DNA from: Streptomyces atratus
Lineage (GTDB): Bacteria; Actinomycetota; Actinomycetes; Streptomycetales; Streptomycetaceae
Reading direction: 5' to 3'
Length of the DNA stretch: 64,000 nt
NCBI RefSeq assembly: GCF_900119365.1
Contig: NZ_FPJO01000004.1
Span: forward strand, 248,001 to 312,000
A model generated the notes under the pieces. The model ran no database searches. It was not told the DNA's origin and saw only the letters and a list, made by a program, of their open reading frames with translations. Positions 1 through 7,666 of this stretch are shown piece by piece; within the stretch, counting starts at the first letter, position 1, and every line of letters starts with the position of its first letter. The translations under genes were made by a program, and so were the position numbers.

Positions 1-237
1 TACGGGATGCGCTTCAGCGCGTACGTCCTCATGCTCACTCCGGCCTACCCCAAGGGCTTCTTCGGCGAGGACGACCTCTCCGTACCGCGGCAGCAGACAC
101 GCTCCGCCACGCGGCCCCTCCTCATCAGCTATGCGGGCAAGGGGCTGCTCGTCCTGTTCCTGGTGCTCGGGGTGGCCACCTCCATCACCACGTCCACCAC
201 CACCACCTGGTCGGACGAGCCCACCGACGGCATGTGA
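1..237 (+). CDS. DUF4389 domain membrane protein, C-terminal part (runs off left edge)
   Basis: Seventy-eight codons in frame from the first base to a TGA at 235-237; the true start lies upstream of the window. The SAYVLMLTPAYPKGF stretch resembles the conserved block of DUF4389 proteins (R-x-x-AY-x-LLLTDRYPPF type). It is followed by one hydrophobic segment (roughly residues 45-65, LLVLFLVLGVATS) and a Thr/Ser-rich tail. The family is of unknown function and probably membrane-anchored. The assignment rests on one motif and a partial protein. Confidence 0.55.
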   Translation, partial: YGMRFSAYVLMLTPAYPKGFFGEDDLSVPRQQTRSATRPLLISYAGKGLLVLFLVLGVATSITTSTTTTWSDEPTDGM

Positions 238-280
238 AAAACCCTGTCCGGTGCCACCGCGGACGAGGCATGATCACGAC

Positions 281-796
281 ATGACATGGACAGCACCCGA
301 CGTGACGCGCACACCCGGTTCACTCGTGGCCGACGAGCGCGAGATGCTCACCGGCTATCTGGCATGGTTCCGCAGCTCCCTGCTGCACAAGTGCGCCGGT
401 CTGACCGGGGAACAACTCGCCGAACAGACCGTACCGCCGTCGAACCTCGCCCTTCTCGGGCTGATCCGCCACATGGCGAAGGTCGAACGCGTCTGGTTCA
501 GGGAGCGGTTCGCCGGCCAGAAGTTCGACCCGATGTACGACCCGGAGAAGGGCAAGGACGCGGACTTCGAGGACCTGGACCCGGCCCGCGCGGCCGAGGA
601 CTACGCCCGCCTAGTCGAGGAGAGCCGGCTCGCCGACGAGATCGTCGCGGGTGCCTCGCTGGACGACACCTTCGTCCATGGCGGCGAGGAGTACTCACTG
701 CGGATGATCCATCTGCACCTGATCTCGGAGTACGCGCGCCACACCGGCCACGCCGACCTGGTGCGCGAGCGCGTGGACGGTGTGACGGGCGGATGA
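281..796 (+). CDS. DinB-family (DUF664) protein
   Basis: 171 residues from ATG 281 to TGA. The sequence follows the DinB/DUF664 four-helix-bundle pattern common in Streptomyces: an opening ADEREMLTGYLAWFRSSLL helix, a central NLALLGLIRHMAKVERVWF helix carrying the first metal-ligand histidine, and a C-terminal RMIHLHLISEYARHTGHADL helix with the other histidines. Members bind a divalent metal, and some are thiol-dependent transferases using mycothiol or bacillithiol. The substrate here cannot be told. Length and motif order are normal. It stands alone: the next gene starts 293 bases downstream behind its own promoter. Confidence 0.85.
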   Translation: MTWTAPDVTRTPGSLVADEREMLTGYLAWFRSSLLHKCAGLTGEQLAEQTVPPSNLALLGLIRHMAKVERVWFRERFAGQKFDPMYDPEKGKDADFEDLDPARAAEDYARLVEESRLADEIVAGASLDDTFVHGGEEYSLRMIHLHLISEYARHTGHADLVRERVDGVTGG

Positions 797-890
797 CGCA
801 CCGCTGGGCGGGGCCCGGCGCGGCCAGGTGCGCGGGAAGCACGGGCGACGCGGGCACCGTACGACGGCGGCACTGCGCTGCGCCGACACC

Positions 891-926
891 TTGACGTGGA
901 CGCGTCGTTGGGTATGGTCTGGTCCA
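891..926 (+). promoter_or_regulatory. Candidate promoter with DasR-type (dre-like) operator for the chitin monooxygenase gene
   Basis: TTGACG at 891-896 and TATGGT at 913-918 (16-base spacer) form a sigma-70/HrdB-like promoter upstream of the AA10 gene. Overlapping the -10 box is TGGTCTGGTCCA (915-926), which matches 10 of 12 bases of the TGGTCTAGACCA core of the DasR response element that controls chitin genes in Streptomyces. A site on the -10 box is where a repressor would act. Binding is inferred, not shown. Confidence 0.5.
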
Positions 927-1089
927 AGTGCAGTGCCCTGTCGGACGTCCCGGAGTCCCGGGCGTACGCGGCAGTGGTTCCTGCCGTGCCCTTCGCACCT
1001 CTTGGCCCCCACACTGGAGAGGCCGGTCCGTCACTGCCGGGCCCCCACAGCCCGCTCGTGTGCGGCGACGCCTCATGTGAAGGAGAAGC

Positions 1090-1605
1090 ATGCACGCGAA
1101 GAGGAAGACGTCCGCAGTCATCGGTGCCTTACTCGCACCCGTACTGGCCCTGAGCCTTCCGGCGGGTTCGGCCAGTGCCCACGGATACATCTCGTCGCCG
1201 CCGAGCCGCCAGGCCCAGTGCGCCGCCGGGACCGTGAGCTGCGGAGAGATCAAGTACGAGCCGCAGAGCGTGGAAGGCCCCAAGGGGCTGACCGGTTGCA
1301 GCGGCGGCAACAGCCGGTTCGCCGAACTCGACGACGACTCCAAGGGGTGGGCGGTCACCCCGGTCGGCCGCAACACGTCCTTCCAGTGGACTCTGACCGC
1401 CCGGCACGCCACGAGCACCTGGCAGTACTTCGCCGGCGGCCGGAAGATCGCCGAGTTCGACGACCACGGCGCGCAGCCCGGCGCCACGGTCACCCACCAG
1501 GTCGCCTTCGGCAGCCTGACGGGCAGGCAGAAGGTCCTCGCGGTGTGGAACATCGCGGACACCGCCAATGCCTTCTACGTCTGCATCGATGTGAACGTCG
1601 GCTGA
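1090..1605 (+). CDS. AA10 (CBM33) lytic polysaccharide monooxygenase, secreted
   Basis: 171 residues from ATG 1090, preceded by AAGGAG at good spacing. A signal peptide (about residues 1-30, ending SASA) is followed directly by HGYISSPPSR, so the mature protein begins with the histidine that forms the copper-binding histidine brace. The second brace histidine is in the TARHATSTWQYF block. The motif order matches AA10 chitin-active enzymes (C-GEIKYEPQSVEGPKG, then FAELDDD, then ADTANAFYVCIDV). The enzyme cleaves crystalline chitin oxidatively outside the cell. There is no extra carbohydrate-binding module, so it is the short single-domain type. The upstream DasR-like site fits N-acetylglucosamine-responsive control. 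Confidence 0.93.
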   Translation: MHAKRKTSAVIGALLAPVLALSLPAGSASAHGYISSPPSRQAQCAAGTVSCGEIKYEPQSVEGPKGLTGCSGGNSRFAELDDDSKGWAVTPVGRNTSFQWTLTARHATSTWQYFAGGRKIAEFDDHGAQPGATVTHQVAFGSLTGRQKVLAVWNIADTANAFYVCIDVNVG

Positions 1606-1679
1606 CCGGCGATCCCGGCCGGCGGTGCGCCGGAGCCCTCACCCGCTCGTCCGGGCTCCGGCGCACCGTCATCCGCGTA

Positions 1680-1978
1680 TCAGCGGGCGGACAGCTCCCG
1701 CGGCCAGCTGCCGATCATGCGGAGCACCCCCGTGAACGTGCGCTCCGCCGGGGACCGCAGCCGGTCCCTGCGGCACACCAGATCGACCGGGCGCGAACGC
1801 GGGCGCGGGCTCACCGCGAGCACGGCCAGGGACTCCCACCGCACATCGTCGACCACCGCGTGCTCGGAGATCAGTGAGAGCCCCAGCCCGGCCGCGACAC
1901 ACTGCTTCACCGATTCGGGACCCCAGATGTCGCTGCGCGTCACCCCGGTCAACTCCCAGTCGAGGAAGATCGCCCGCC
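1680..1978 (-). pseudogene. LysR-type regulator, C-terminal fragment
   Basis: The minus strand reads GRAIFLDWELTGVTRSDIWG, then VKQCVAAGLGLSLISEHAV, ending at TGA 1680-1682. This is the end of a LysR effector-binding domain (the AAGLGLSLI helix is typical). The DNA-binding half is missing. At about 1978 the sequence switches abruptly to a plus-strand fucosidase fragment. About 100 of roughly 300 residues remain, so it is non-functional. Confidence 0.75.
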
Positions 1979-2768
1979 CCGCAGGCCAACGTCGCGATCA
2001 ACGGCCCCGACATCCGCTGGGTCGGCACCGAGACCGCCTCGGGACGCGACGACGAAGGGAGCGTCATCCCGTTCAAGGGCGACCCCGCGTTCCGCAACCG
2101 CGACGACGAGATGGTGGTCGCGCCCGAGGGCGGCGACCTCGCCTCCCGGGACGTCCTGACCGCCCACCACCCGGACTACCTAGCCCGGACCCGGCGGAGT
2201 CGGACTTCTCCATCCGGTCCGGCCGGTTCTGGCACGCCTCCCAGGACAGCCAGGTGAAGGCGCCGGCCAAGCTGCTCGACCTCTACCGCACATCGGTCGG
2301 CCGCAACTCCGTACTGTTGCTGAACGTGCCGCCCAACCGGGCCGGCCGGATCAGCGATCCGGACACTGCCGCGCTGGCGTCTTCGGGCAGACCGTACGCG
2401 CCACCCACGGCACCAACCTGCTGTCTCCGCCCGGCAGCTCCCCGCTCGCGGACGAAGAGCTGACCTCCGCGTGGAGCCCGGCGGGCGACGCGCACTCGGG
2501 GGAGGTGGCCCTGGAGTCCCCGCAGCCGGTCACGTTCGACCGGATCGTGCTCCAGGAGGACATCACCCGCGGGCAACGTGTCGAGTCCTTCGCCGTGGAC
2601 GTCTGGGACCGCACCACGCGGAAGACCGCCGTGCGGGCGGGCACCATCGGGTACAAGCGCATCGAGTACCTGAGCGCGCCCGTCACCTCGTCCAAGGTCC
2701 GGCTGCGCGTCCTTGGCGCCCGCGCCAACCCGCACATGGCGAAACTGGGTCTCTCCAAAGCCTCCTGA
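1979..2768 (+). pseudogene. Alpha-L-fucosidase (GH29), truncated and frameshifted
   Basis: Three successive frames together spell part of a GH29 fucosidase: QANVAINGPDIRWVGTETA through DVLTAHHPDYLA (to about 2185), then FSIRSGRFWHASQDSQVKAP through NSVLLLNVPPNRAGRI (to about 2375), then LTSAWSPAGDAHSG through ANPHMAKLGLSKAS (stop at 2768). The first two parts are the end of the catalytic barrel. The last resembles the C-terminal F5/8-type domain often found on these enzymes. The N-terminal half is absent, replaced by the LysR fragment, and two frameshifts separate the blocks. Even if the indels were sequencing errors, the missing 5' half would leave it inactive. Confidence 0.75.
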
Positions 2769-2819
2769 CCCACCCCGCCCGATGCCGGCGCGAACGCCCC
2801 GGCATCGGGCGGGATGCGT

Positions 2820-3533
2820 CTACGCGGTGAGGTCCTCCCGGTCATGGGCGCGCCGGGCCTGCGGAACACCGGGATGGGCCGCGGCAGGGGCCGGTGCAGC
2901 GGCGACGTGTTCGGGCTGTGTCCGGCGCCCCGGATCGTCGTCGAGCGGCTGCGCGTCGGTCCAGTAGATGCTGAGCATCGTGCGGAGGGTCGTCGGATGC
3001 TGGCCGGGGCCGGTGGGCACGGTCAGCCGGTCGAGATGCTGCCACAGCTCGTGGTCCACCTGCTCGGCACCGCCGCCGTTGCGGGCGTGGACCGCCTGGT
3101 GGCGCTGCACGGCGACGGCCAGCTCGCGGAGCGTCTCCCGGCTCTGCTGCCCGGCGTTGTGGCTCTGCGCGCGGTTCACGTTCCGCTGCTCCTGGCCCAG
3201 CTCGGTGATGGCCCGCTGGACGCGCTGGTGGAAGTTGGCCGTGCGACGGCGCAGCGACTCGAAGTCGGCCCGGGTGGCGAACCATTCACGCTTGCCGGCC
3301 TCGCCCCGGGCGAAGCACTGGACGCGGAACTCCTCGCGCTCGGTCTTCCGGCGCCGCAGGACGCTCGCGGTCCGTTCGTGGACATGCGTGAGGATCCGCC
3401 GGGCCCGCGGCAGATTGTCGGGGTGGGTGATCGCCGCCCACGTTCTGGCGTCGCGGGTGGGCGGGTGGATGTTCGAGGTGAGCATCTGCTCGAACTCTTT
3501 GTCGGCGAGCTGCGCGAGGTCCTGGGCGTCCAC
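2820..3533 (-). CDS. Hypothetical protein, helical, Streptomyces-type
   Basis: I do not recognise a family. The frame stays open to 3593, but a GTG at 3533 has a perfect GGAGG (3541-3545) seven bases upstream, so I place the start there (237 residues, VDAQDLAQLADKEFEQML). The protein is rich in Arg, Glu and Gln and looks largely helical. The middle (HVHERTASVLRRRKTEREEF through HQRVQRAITELGQEQRNVN) could form a coiled coil, and the C-terminal 40 residues are Pro/Ala-rich and disordered. There is no signal peptide or membrane segment. A role in an integrated element is possible but unsupported. Confidence 0.6.
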   Translation of the reverse strand: MDAQDLAQLADKEFEQMLTSNIHPPTRDARTWAAITHPDNLPRARRILTHVHERTASVLRRRKTEREEFRVQCFARGEAGKREWFATRADFESLRRRTANFHQRVQRAITELGQEQRNVNRAQSHNAGQQSRETLRELAVAVQRHQAVHARNGGGAEQVDHELWQHLDRLTVPTGPGQHPTTLRTMLSIYWTDAQPLDDDPGRRTQPEHVAAAPAPAAAHPGVPQARRAHDREDLTA

Positions 3534-3829
3534 TACTGGCCTCCAAGCCGGTGTTGGGCGGTATGTGTCCAGCGTGGCGTATGACACTGACAAGCACGTA
3601 GAAATCCGGAAATAGAACGCGCCGATGGTGAAGGCTGCAACCGGCGGGATCTAGATGTGACGGTGCGTCAGCCAGAAGGCCGTCAGGGCTGTGTATGCAC
3701 GACGGCTGCGACGTGACTGCCGAACGCGGATCCATGAACGCGCAGCTCAGGGAGGGGGGCAGGGCCACCCCTCGCATGTCCGAAACTGTATGCCGCGCGG
3801 TGGGCGGGAGAGGTACTAGGCTGCCGCCC

Positions 3830-4489
3830 ATGACTCATGGCCCTGTCGAACTGGTGATCTTCGACTGCGACGGTGTCCTCGTCGACAGCGAGCGAATATG
3901 CGTCCAAGTGGACGCGATGATCATGGCTGACCTGGGATGCCCGTTCACGGAGGCCGAGATCATCGAGCAGTTCGTGGGATCGTCCGACGAGGTCTACACG
4001 GCCGCCGTGGAGCAACGGCTCGGACGGCGGCTGGAGAAGGGCTGGCAGCAGAAGTACGAGCATCTGTACCGGACGGCCTTCGACGCCGAACTGACCGCTG
4101 TCGACGGCATCGCAGAGGTTCTGAACACGCTCGCCACACCCCTCTGCGTCGCATCGAACGGCGATCACGACGGCATCAGGCGCAACCTGGAGATCGCCGC
4201 CCTGAGCGAGCACTTCTCGGGGAACATCTTCAGCGCCGAGGACGTCCCGACCGGCAAGCCCGCCCCCGATCTGTTTCTCCATGCCGCCCGTTCCATGGGT
4301 GTGGAACCCGGACGGTGCGCGGTGATCGAGGACAGTGCGTACGGAGTCCAGGCGGCCCGCGCCGCCGGGATGCGGGCTTTCGGGTACTGCGGCGGCCTCA
4401 CACCGGCATCGCGGCTCGAAGGACCGCGCACCACCGTCTTCGACGACATGCGCGAACTGCCCGGGCTGCTGGCGGCCGTCAGCATCTGA
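3830..4489 (+). CDS. HAD-superfamily phosphatase / beta-phosphoglucomutase-like
   Basis: 219 residues from ATG 3830. All four HAD motifs are visible: motif I FDCDGVLVDSE (nucleophile Asp12, acid/base Asp14), motif II ASNGD, motif III Lys in TGKPAPDLF, and motif IV VIEDSAYGVQAARAAG. The small helical cap between motifs I and II places it in subfamily IA with phosphoglycolate phosphatase, beta-phosphoglucomutase and YniC/YqaB-type sugar phosphatases. It is a soluble cytoplasmic hydrolase with a small phosphorylated substrate that cannot be predicted. It appears monocistronic. Confidence 0.88.
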   Translation: MTHGPVELVIFDCDGVLVDSERICVQVDAMIMADLGCPFTEAEIIEQFVGSSDEVYTAAVEQRLGRRLEKGWQQKYEHLYRTAFDAELTAVDGIAEVLNTLATPLCVASNGDHDGIRRNLEIAALSEHFSGNIFSAEDVPTGKPAPDLFLHAARSMGVEPGRCAVIEDSAYGVQAARAAGMRAFGYCGGLTPASRLEGPRTTVFDDMRELPGLLAAVSI

Positions 4490-4536
4490 GGCCGGCAGGG
4501 GCTCGGTCAGCAGTGCCGAGCCCACGAATGCCGTCC

Positions 4537-5165
4537 TCAGGAGCGCCACCGCGGCGCGCGTACCACGTCGTCCTCCAGGACCCCGCAGTTGACGCCGTTG
4601 ACGACCTCGTCGCCCTTGATGTCCCAGCCGACGACACCGTTGCCCTTGCGTCCCAACTCCACGAGACCCCGCCCGGTGTTGACGTCGCAGGTGACAACGT
4701 TCGTCCAGGAGCGGCCGTCCACCGCCCCGATCAGCGCGATCACGGGAAGCACCACCCCGGCCGGCAGCACGGCGGCCACCCACGCGGTGTCCGCGCCGCG
4801 TTGGAGTCGGCCGGAGGGTGAGGTGCGGGCGCGCCTGCCGCTGCCGCGCTCCCGGTGCGGTACTCGACGATCACATCGAGACGCAGCACGTACGAGACAA
4901 GGGCCACCGTGACCCCCCACCACAGTCCGTGGAAGGCCCCGACCACCAGCTTGGACGGCTCCATGGCGACGAGCGCCTCACTCGCCTCGCCTCCGCCGCC
5001 CAGCGTCCAGACCAGCTTGAGGACGGGCACGGCGAAGACGACTGCCGGCAGCACGATGTGGCCGGGCCCGCCCTTGAGGTCCTCCGACTCTTCGTTGTCG
5101 TTCACGGCCCAGGTCTTGGCGCGGTCCGGGCGCGAGGCCAGGCGGCGGCCGGCCGAGACCATCAC
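4537..5165 (-). pseudogene. Small membrane protein with an internal frameshift
   Basis: Two minus-strand frames join into one plausible membrane protein. From 5165 the frame gives a hydrophilic start and two membrane helices (HIVLPAVVFAVPVLKLVW and VVGAFHGLWWGVTVALV). Near 4800 the frame changes, and the second gives a third helix (TAWVAAVLPAGVVLPVIALI) and an ordered tail (SWTNVVTCDVNTGRGLVEL) to the TGA at 4537. It is either a genuine frameshift or an indel error in this G/C-rich stretch. The family is not recognised; similar three-helix hypothetical proteins occur in streptomycetes. Confidence 0.5.
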
Positions 5166-5262
5166 CCGGCCGGAGGACTCCCGGCCGGTCGGTCACCGGG
5201 CCGGGAAGTCAGTGACGCCGTGCTGCGTGCTGATCGCGGGCGCTGCGTGAGCACCCGCGCCG

Positions 5263-5460
5263 TTGCGTGACGGGAAGGGCAAACGGATCGCCGAGATCCT
5301 GCCGGGGGAGAGCGCGACCCCGTCCGCGGAGCGGAGTCTGACGCCCGCCGCCAAACGCGTACTGCTCCAGGCCTACGAGCGTTCCCCGGCGGCCGGAGTC
5401 TCCTGCATCGGGCCGGAGCACATCCCCGGCGCGCTGCTGGACGCCCAGGTAGCCGAATAG
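5263..5460 (+). pseudogene. Clp N-terminal (Clp-R) domain fragment
   Basis: The 65-residue frame contains LTPAAKRVLLQAYERSPAAG followed by IGPEHIPGALLDAQ, the second half of a Clp_N repeat (compare ...LTPDAKRVLLEAYRRSQ...YIGPEHILLALL). Only about half of one repeat remains and it stops soon afterwards. The best start is a TTG at 5263 without a convincing ribosome site. It is probably the relic of a Clp-N-domain protein of the kind common in Streptomyces. Confidence 0.6.
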
Positions 5461-5478
5461 TCCCTGCCACCCCCGACC

Positions 5479-5523
5479 ACAGGGCTTGCCGCGCAGTTCC
5501 GCGAACTGCACGGCAAGCCCTGT
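5479..5523. terminator. Strong hairpin, probable factor-independent terminator
   Basis: Arms of 21 bases (beginning ACAGGGCTTGCC and ending GGCAAGCCCTGT) pair with one internal mismatch around a CGC loop. There is no U-tract, as is usual for Streptomyces terminators. It follows the Clp-N relic and insulates the NADase gene downstream. Confidence 0.7.
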
Positions 5524-5667
5524 GCGTCGTGTGAGCTCCGCGAGCCACCGCGCAGCCCGACAGATTGGCCGGTTCCGAGCGGCACGGTGCGGATGCTGTG
5601 GGTGAATGAACGGTTACCGTTGGTCAGTTACCCGTGAATGATCTTCAGCACCCGAGGGGACATCTGA

Positions 5668-6345
5668 ATGAACCGCATGCGCAACGTACTTGCCGTGCTC
5701 GGCATCACCGCCGGGCTCATCGCGGCTCCCGCCGCGAGTGCCTCGGCGAAGCCGGAGAACCGGTCGCCCGCGTTCCCGGCCCGCCACGAGCCCTGCACCG
5801 GCGAGTTCCGCGGCGATGCCCGACTCGGCCCCAAGTGGCTTCCGAACAACCGGCTGGCCCCCGTGGGCCCGCTCCTCAAGGGGTACAAGCGCACCGGATC
5901 ACTCTCCCCGCAGGCCTTCCTCAAGCAGTACTGGGAGGGTCCTGCCGACTCCGGCAGCTGGAAGTACCCGCCCAACGACGGATTCGGCCAGGTCAACGGG
6001 CAGATCGACAAGGAGCCGACCAAGCTGCGCCCGGGCCAGCGACTGGACCGCTTCGGCTCCGAGTACGGCGGCTACCTGGCGCCCGCCGGTGACGCGTACG
6101 CGGAGCGCGCGCTGCCGCCGCAGAACCTCAACACCCGTGACGCAGCCGTCGCTTGTGACTACCGCGTCTACAAGGTGGCCAAGCCCTTCTGGGTGTGGCA
6201 GGGCAGCATCGCCCCCTGGTTCGAGCAGCCGGGAGGCGGTCAGCAGATCAAGCTGGACGCGGTCTTCCTCGACCCGGGCGAGGGGCAGCGGCTGAACGTC
6301 AAGTGGCTGCTGGACCACGACTACCTCGCACCCGCCGGCGCGTAG
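5668..6345 (+). CDS. Secreted TNT-domain (DUF4237) NAD+ glycohydrolase
   Basis: 225 residues. A clear Sec signal peptide (NVLAVLGITAGLIAAPAASASA, cleavage near residue 27) precedes a single catalytic domain. The domain shows the hallmarks of the tuberculosis-necrotizing-toxin fold: WKYPPNDGF (about 98-106), the LRPGQRLDRFGSEYGGYLAP block (about 120-139, with the conserved Arg), DAYAERALPP, and the C-terminal PGGGQQ with the conserved Gln. TNT enzymes hydrolyse NAD+ to nicotinamide and ADP-ribose. Here the domain is free-standing and exported by Sec rather than fused to a polymorphic-toxin trafficking region. The gene seven bases downstream may neutralise it or share its role. Confidence 0.85.
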   Translation: MNRMRNVLAVLGITAGLIAAPAASASAKPENRSPAFPARHEPCTGEFRGDARLGPKWLPNNRLAPVGPLLKGYKRTGSLSPQAFLKQYWEGPADSGSWKYPPNDGFGQVNGQIDKEPTKLRPGQRLDRFGSEYGGYLAPAGDAYAERALPPQNLNTRDAAVACDYRVYKVAKPFWVWQGSIAPWFEQPGGGQQIKLDAVFLDPGEGQRLNVKWLLDHDYLAPAGA

Positions 6346-6352
6346 GTCCGGC

Positions 6353-6586
6353 ATGGACCGTCGGGAGCTGCGCGCGGCGCTGAGCCGGGCAGGTGTGGCC
6401 GACGGCTACTACCGCATCGAGGGCGTTCACGAACCGGTCCCCACCCCCACGGACTTCCTGTTTCTGCGGCAGGCGTCCGATGGGGGGTGGGAGACCGGCG
6501 CGTACGAACGCGGTACGTACGAGGTCATCGCCCGGCACTCGAGCGAACAGGCCGCCTGCGAGCATCTCCTCCGCCTGCTTCTCTGA
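6353..6586 (+). CDS. 77-residue protein, candidate NADase immunity/partner
   Basis: It starts with ATG seven bases after the NADase stop codon, so the two are almost certainly co-transcribed. The protein (DRRELRAALSRAGVADGYYR, then TDFLFLRQASDGGWETGAYER, then a C-terminal helix) is small, acidic-neutral and cytoplasmic, with no signal peptide. A small cytosolic protein encoded directly behind a secreted toxin is the classic immunity arrangement. I recognise no family and it does not resemble the mycobacterial immunity factor IFT. The role is inferred only from position and size. Confidence 0.65.
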   Translation: MDRRELRAALSRAGVADGYYRIEGVHEPVPTPTDFLFLRQASDGGWETGAYERGTYEVIARHSSEQAACEHLLRLLL

Positions 6587-6700
6587 GGAACGGGCGGAGG
6601 GGGAAGGCATGGGGCCCGAGGGTGAACATTGCAACCCGTACGGGTGATTGACCCTCCCGCGGGGCGACGCCGCGCCGGAGCCCGGCTCACTCTGCTGCTT

Positions 6701-6976
6701 GTGATCGAGAACTTGCTGCGTGCTGCCACGGCGGTCGCTCTCACCGCCCTGCCCCTCACCCCGGCGAGCCCGGCGTTCGCCGGGCAACGCCCCCTCTCAC
6801 CACAGGCGAGCCCATGCGCCGCCGTCGTGGTACCTGCCGGACGTGTCTGTGTGCCGTCGCCGAAGCAGTGCATCACGACACCGTGCTCCCAGTACGACCT
6901 CGTCGCCGTCCCGTTCCACCCGCTGTCCTCCGACGGGGGAGTCGTGGACTCCCAAGGAGCAGCGGGCACTCCCTGA
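6701..6976 (+). CDS. Small secreted cysteine-containing protein
   Basis: From GTG 6701 the frame encodes 91 residues: an apparent signal peptide (IENLLRAATAVALTALPL, ending near SPAFA), then a short mature domain with four cysteines in CAAVVVPAGRVCVPSPKQC and ITTPCSQYDLVAV. The pairing looks disulphide-bonded. I do not recognise the family. The frame is open further upstream, but that part is Arg/Pro-rich and unlike a signal peptide. It lies 114 bases after the NADase pair, same strand, possibly separately transcribed. Confidence 0.45.
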   Translation: MIENLLRAATAVALTALPLTPASPAFAGQRPLSPQASPCAAVVVPAGRVCVPSPKQCITTPCSQYDLVAVPFHPLSSDGGVVDSQGAAGTP

Positions 6977-7162
6977 CGCCGGCGGTTGGCGCGAGGAGTA
7001 CGGCTCAGGACCTGAAGTGCCGAGCCTCATGCATCCATGTGTGACCAGTGGCAGGACCCGTCGTTCGTCCGCGGCCGGGCGTTGTCAGTGCCCGCAGGTA
7101 AGTTCGATCGTGTCCTGCCGTTGTGGCGCGGAAGTCGCCATGGTGCACATAGGAGTGGTGCG

Positions 7163-7666
7163 TTGTCAGACTGGGAGAGGTCGAGCACGGCACGGGTGAC
7201 AGCACCCGCACGACCGCGCAAGCTGGCCAAAGTCCCGTTCGTCGAGCTGGCCGACGGACGCCTGCAGGGTGTGGTGTCCAGCGGCTCGGACATCGGGCGG
7301 GTCTATGTGTCGTCGGTCGCCGCCGGTACGTACACATTCGCCTGCAGCACCAACAACAACCGGCCCTGCGGCGGCGCGCGGGGATCGTTCTGCAATCACA
7401 TACGGGCGCTGATCAACGAGGCGGTGCTGCAGCACGGCGCCGAGCGCGTCGCCCGCTACCTGAGAGTCGAGACCGCGGACGGGGAGCCGAACGCGCACAG
7501 CATCACCGCCGGCATGAGTGACACACGTCCGCCGCAGGGCGACACCAAGGCCGCCGCGCCCGTCTTCAGCCGGTTCCTGCGCCACCTCGCCTACCTGGAA
7601 CTCACTCCGACCACCTCACCGTTGCCGGAGATGCAGTGGTTCCCGACGACCAGGGCGGTGGCCTGA
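7163..7666 (+). CDS. SWIM-type zinc-finger protein, first gene of the MoxR/vWA operon
   Basis: I take TTG 7163 as start because AGGAG lies seven bases upstream (167 residues); ATG 7037 in the same frame lacks a ribosome site. The block YTFACSTNNNRPC...GSFCNHI gives the Cys-Xn-Cys-X-His pattern of a SWIM zinc finger, embedded in a small alpha/beta context. In Escherichia coli the MoxR-YehL locus likewise carries a SWIM protein (YehQ). The stop codon overlaps the next ATG by one base (TGATG), implying translational coupling. Its role is probably nucleic-acid or protein binding within the ATPase system. Confidence 0.75.
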   Translation: MSDWERSSTARVTAPARPRKLAKVPFVELADGRLQGVVSSGSDIGRVYVSSVAAGTYTFACSTNNNRPCGGARGSFCNHIRALINEAVLQHGAERVARYLRVETADGEPNAHSITAGMSDTRPPQGDTKAAAPVFSRFLRHLAYLELTPTTSPLPEMQWFPTTRAVA

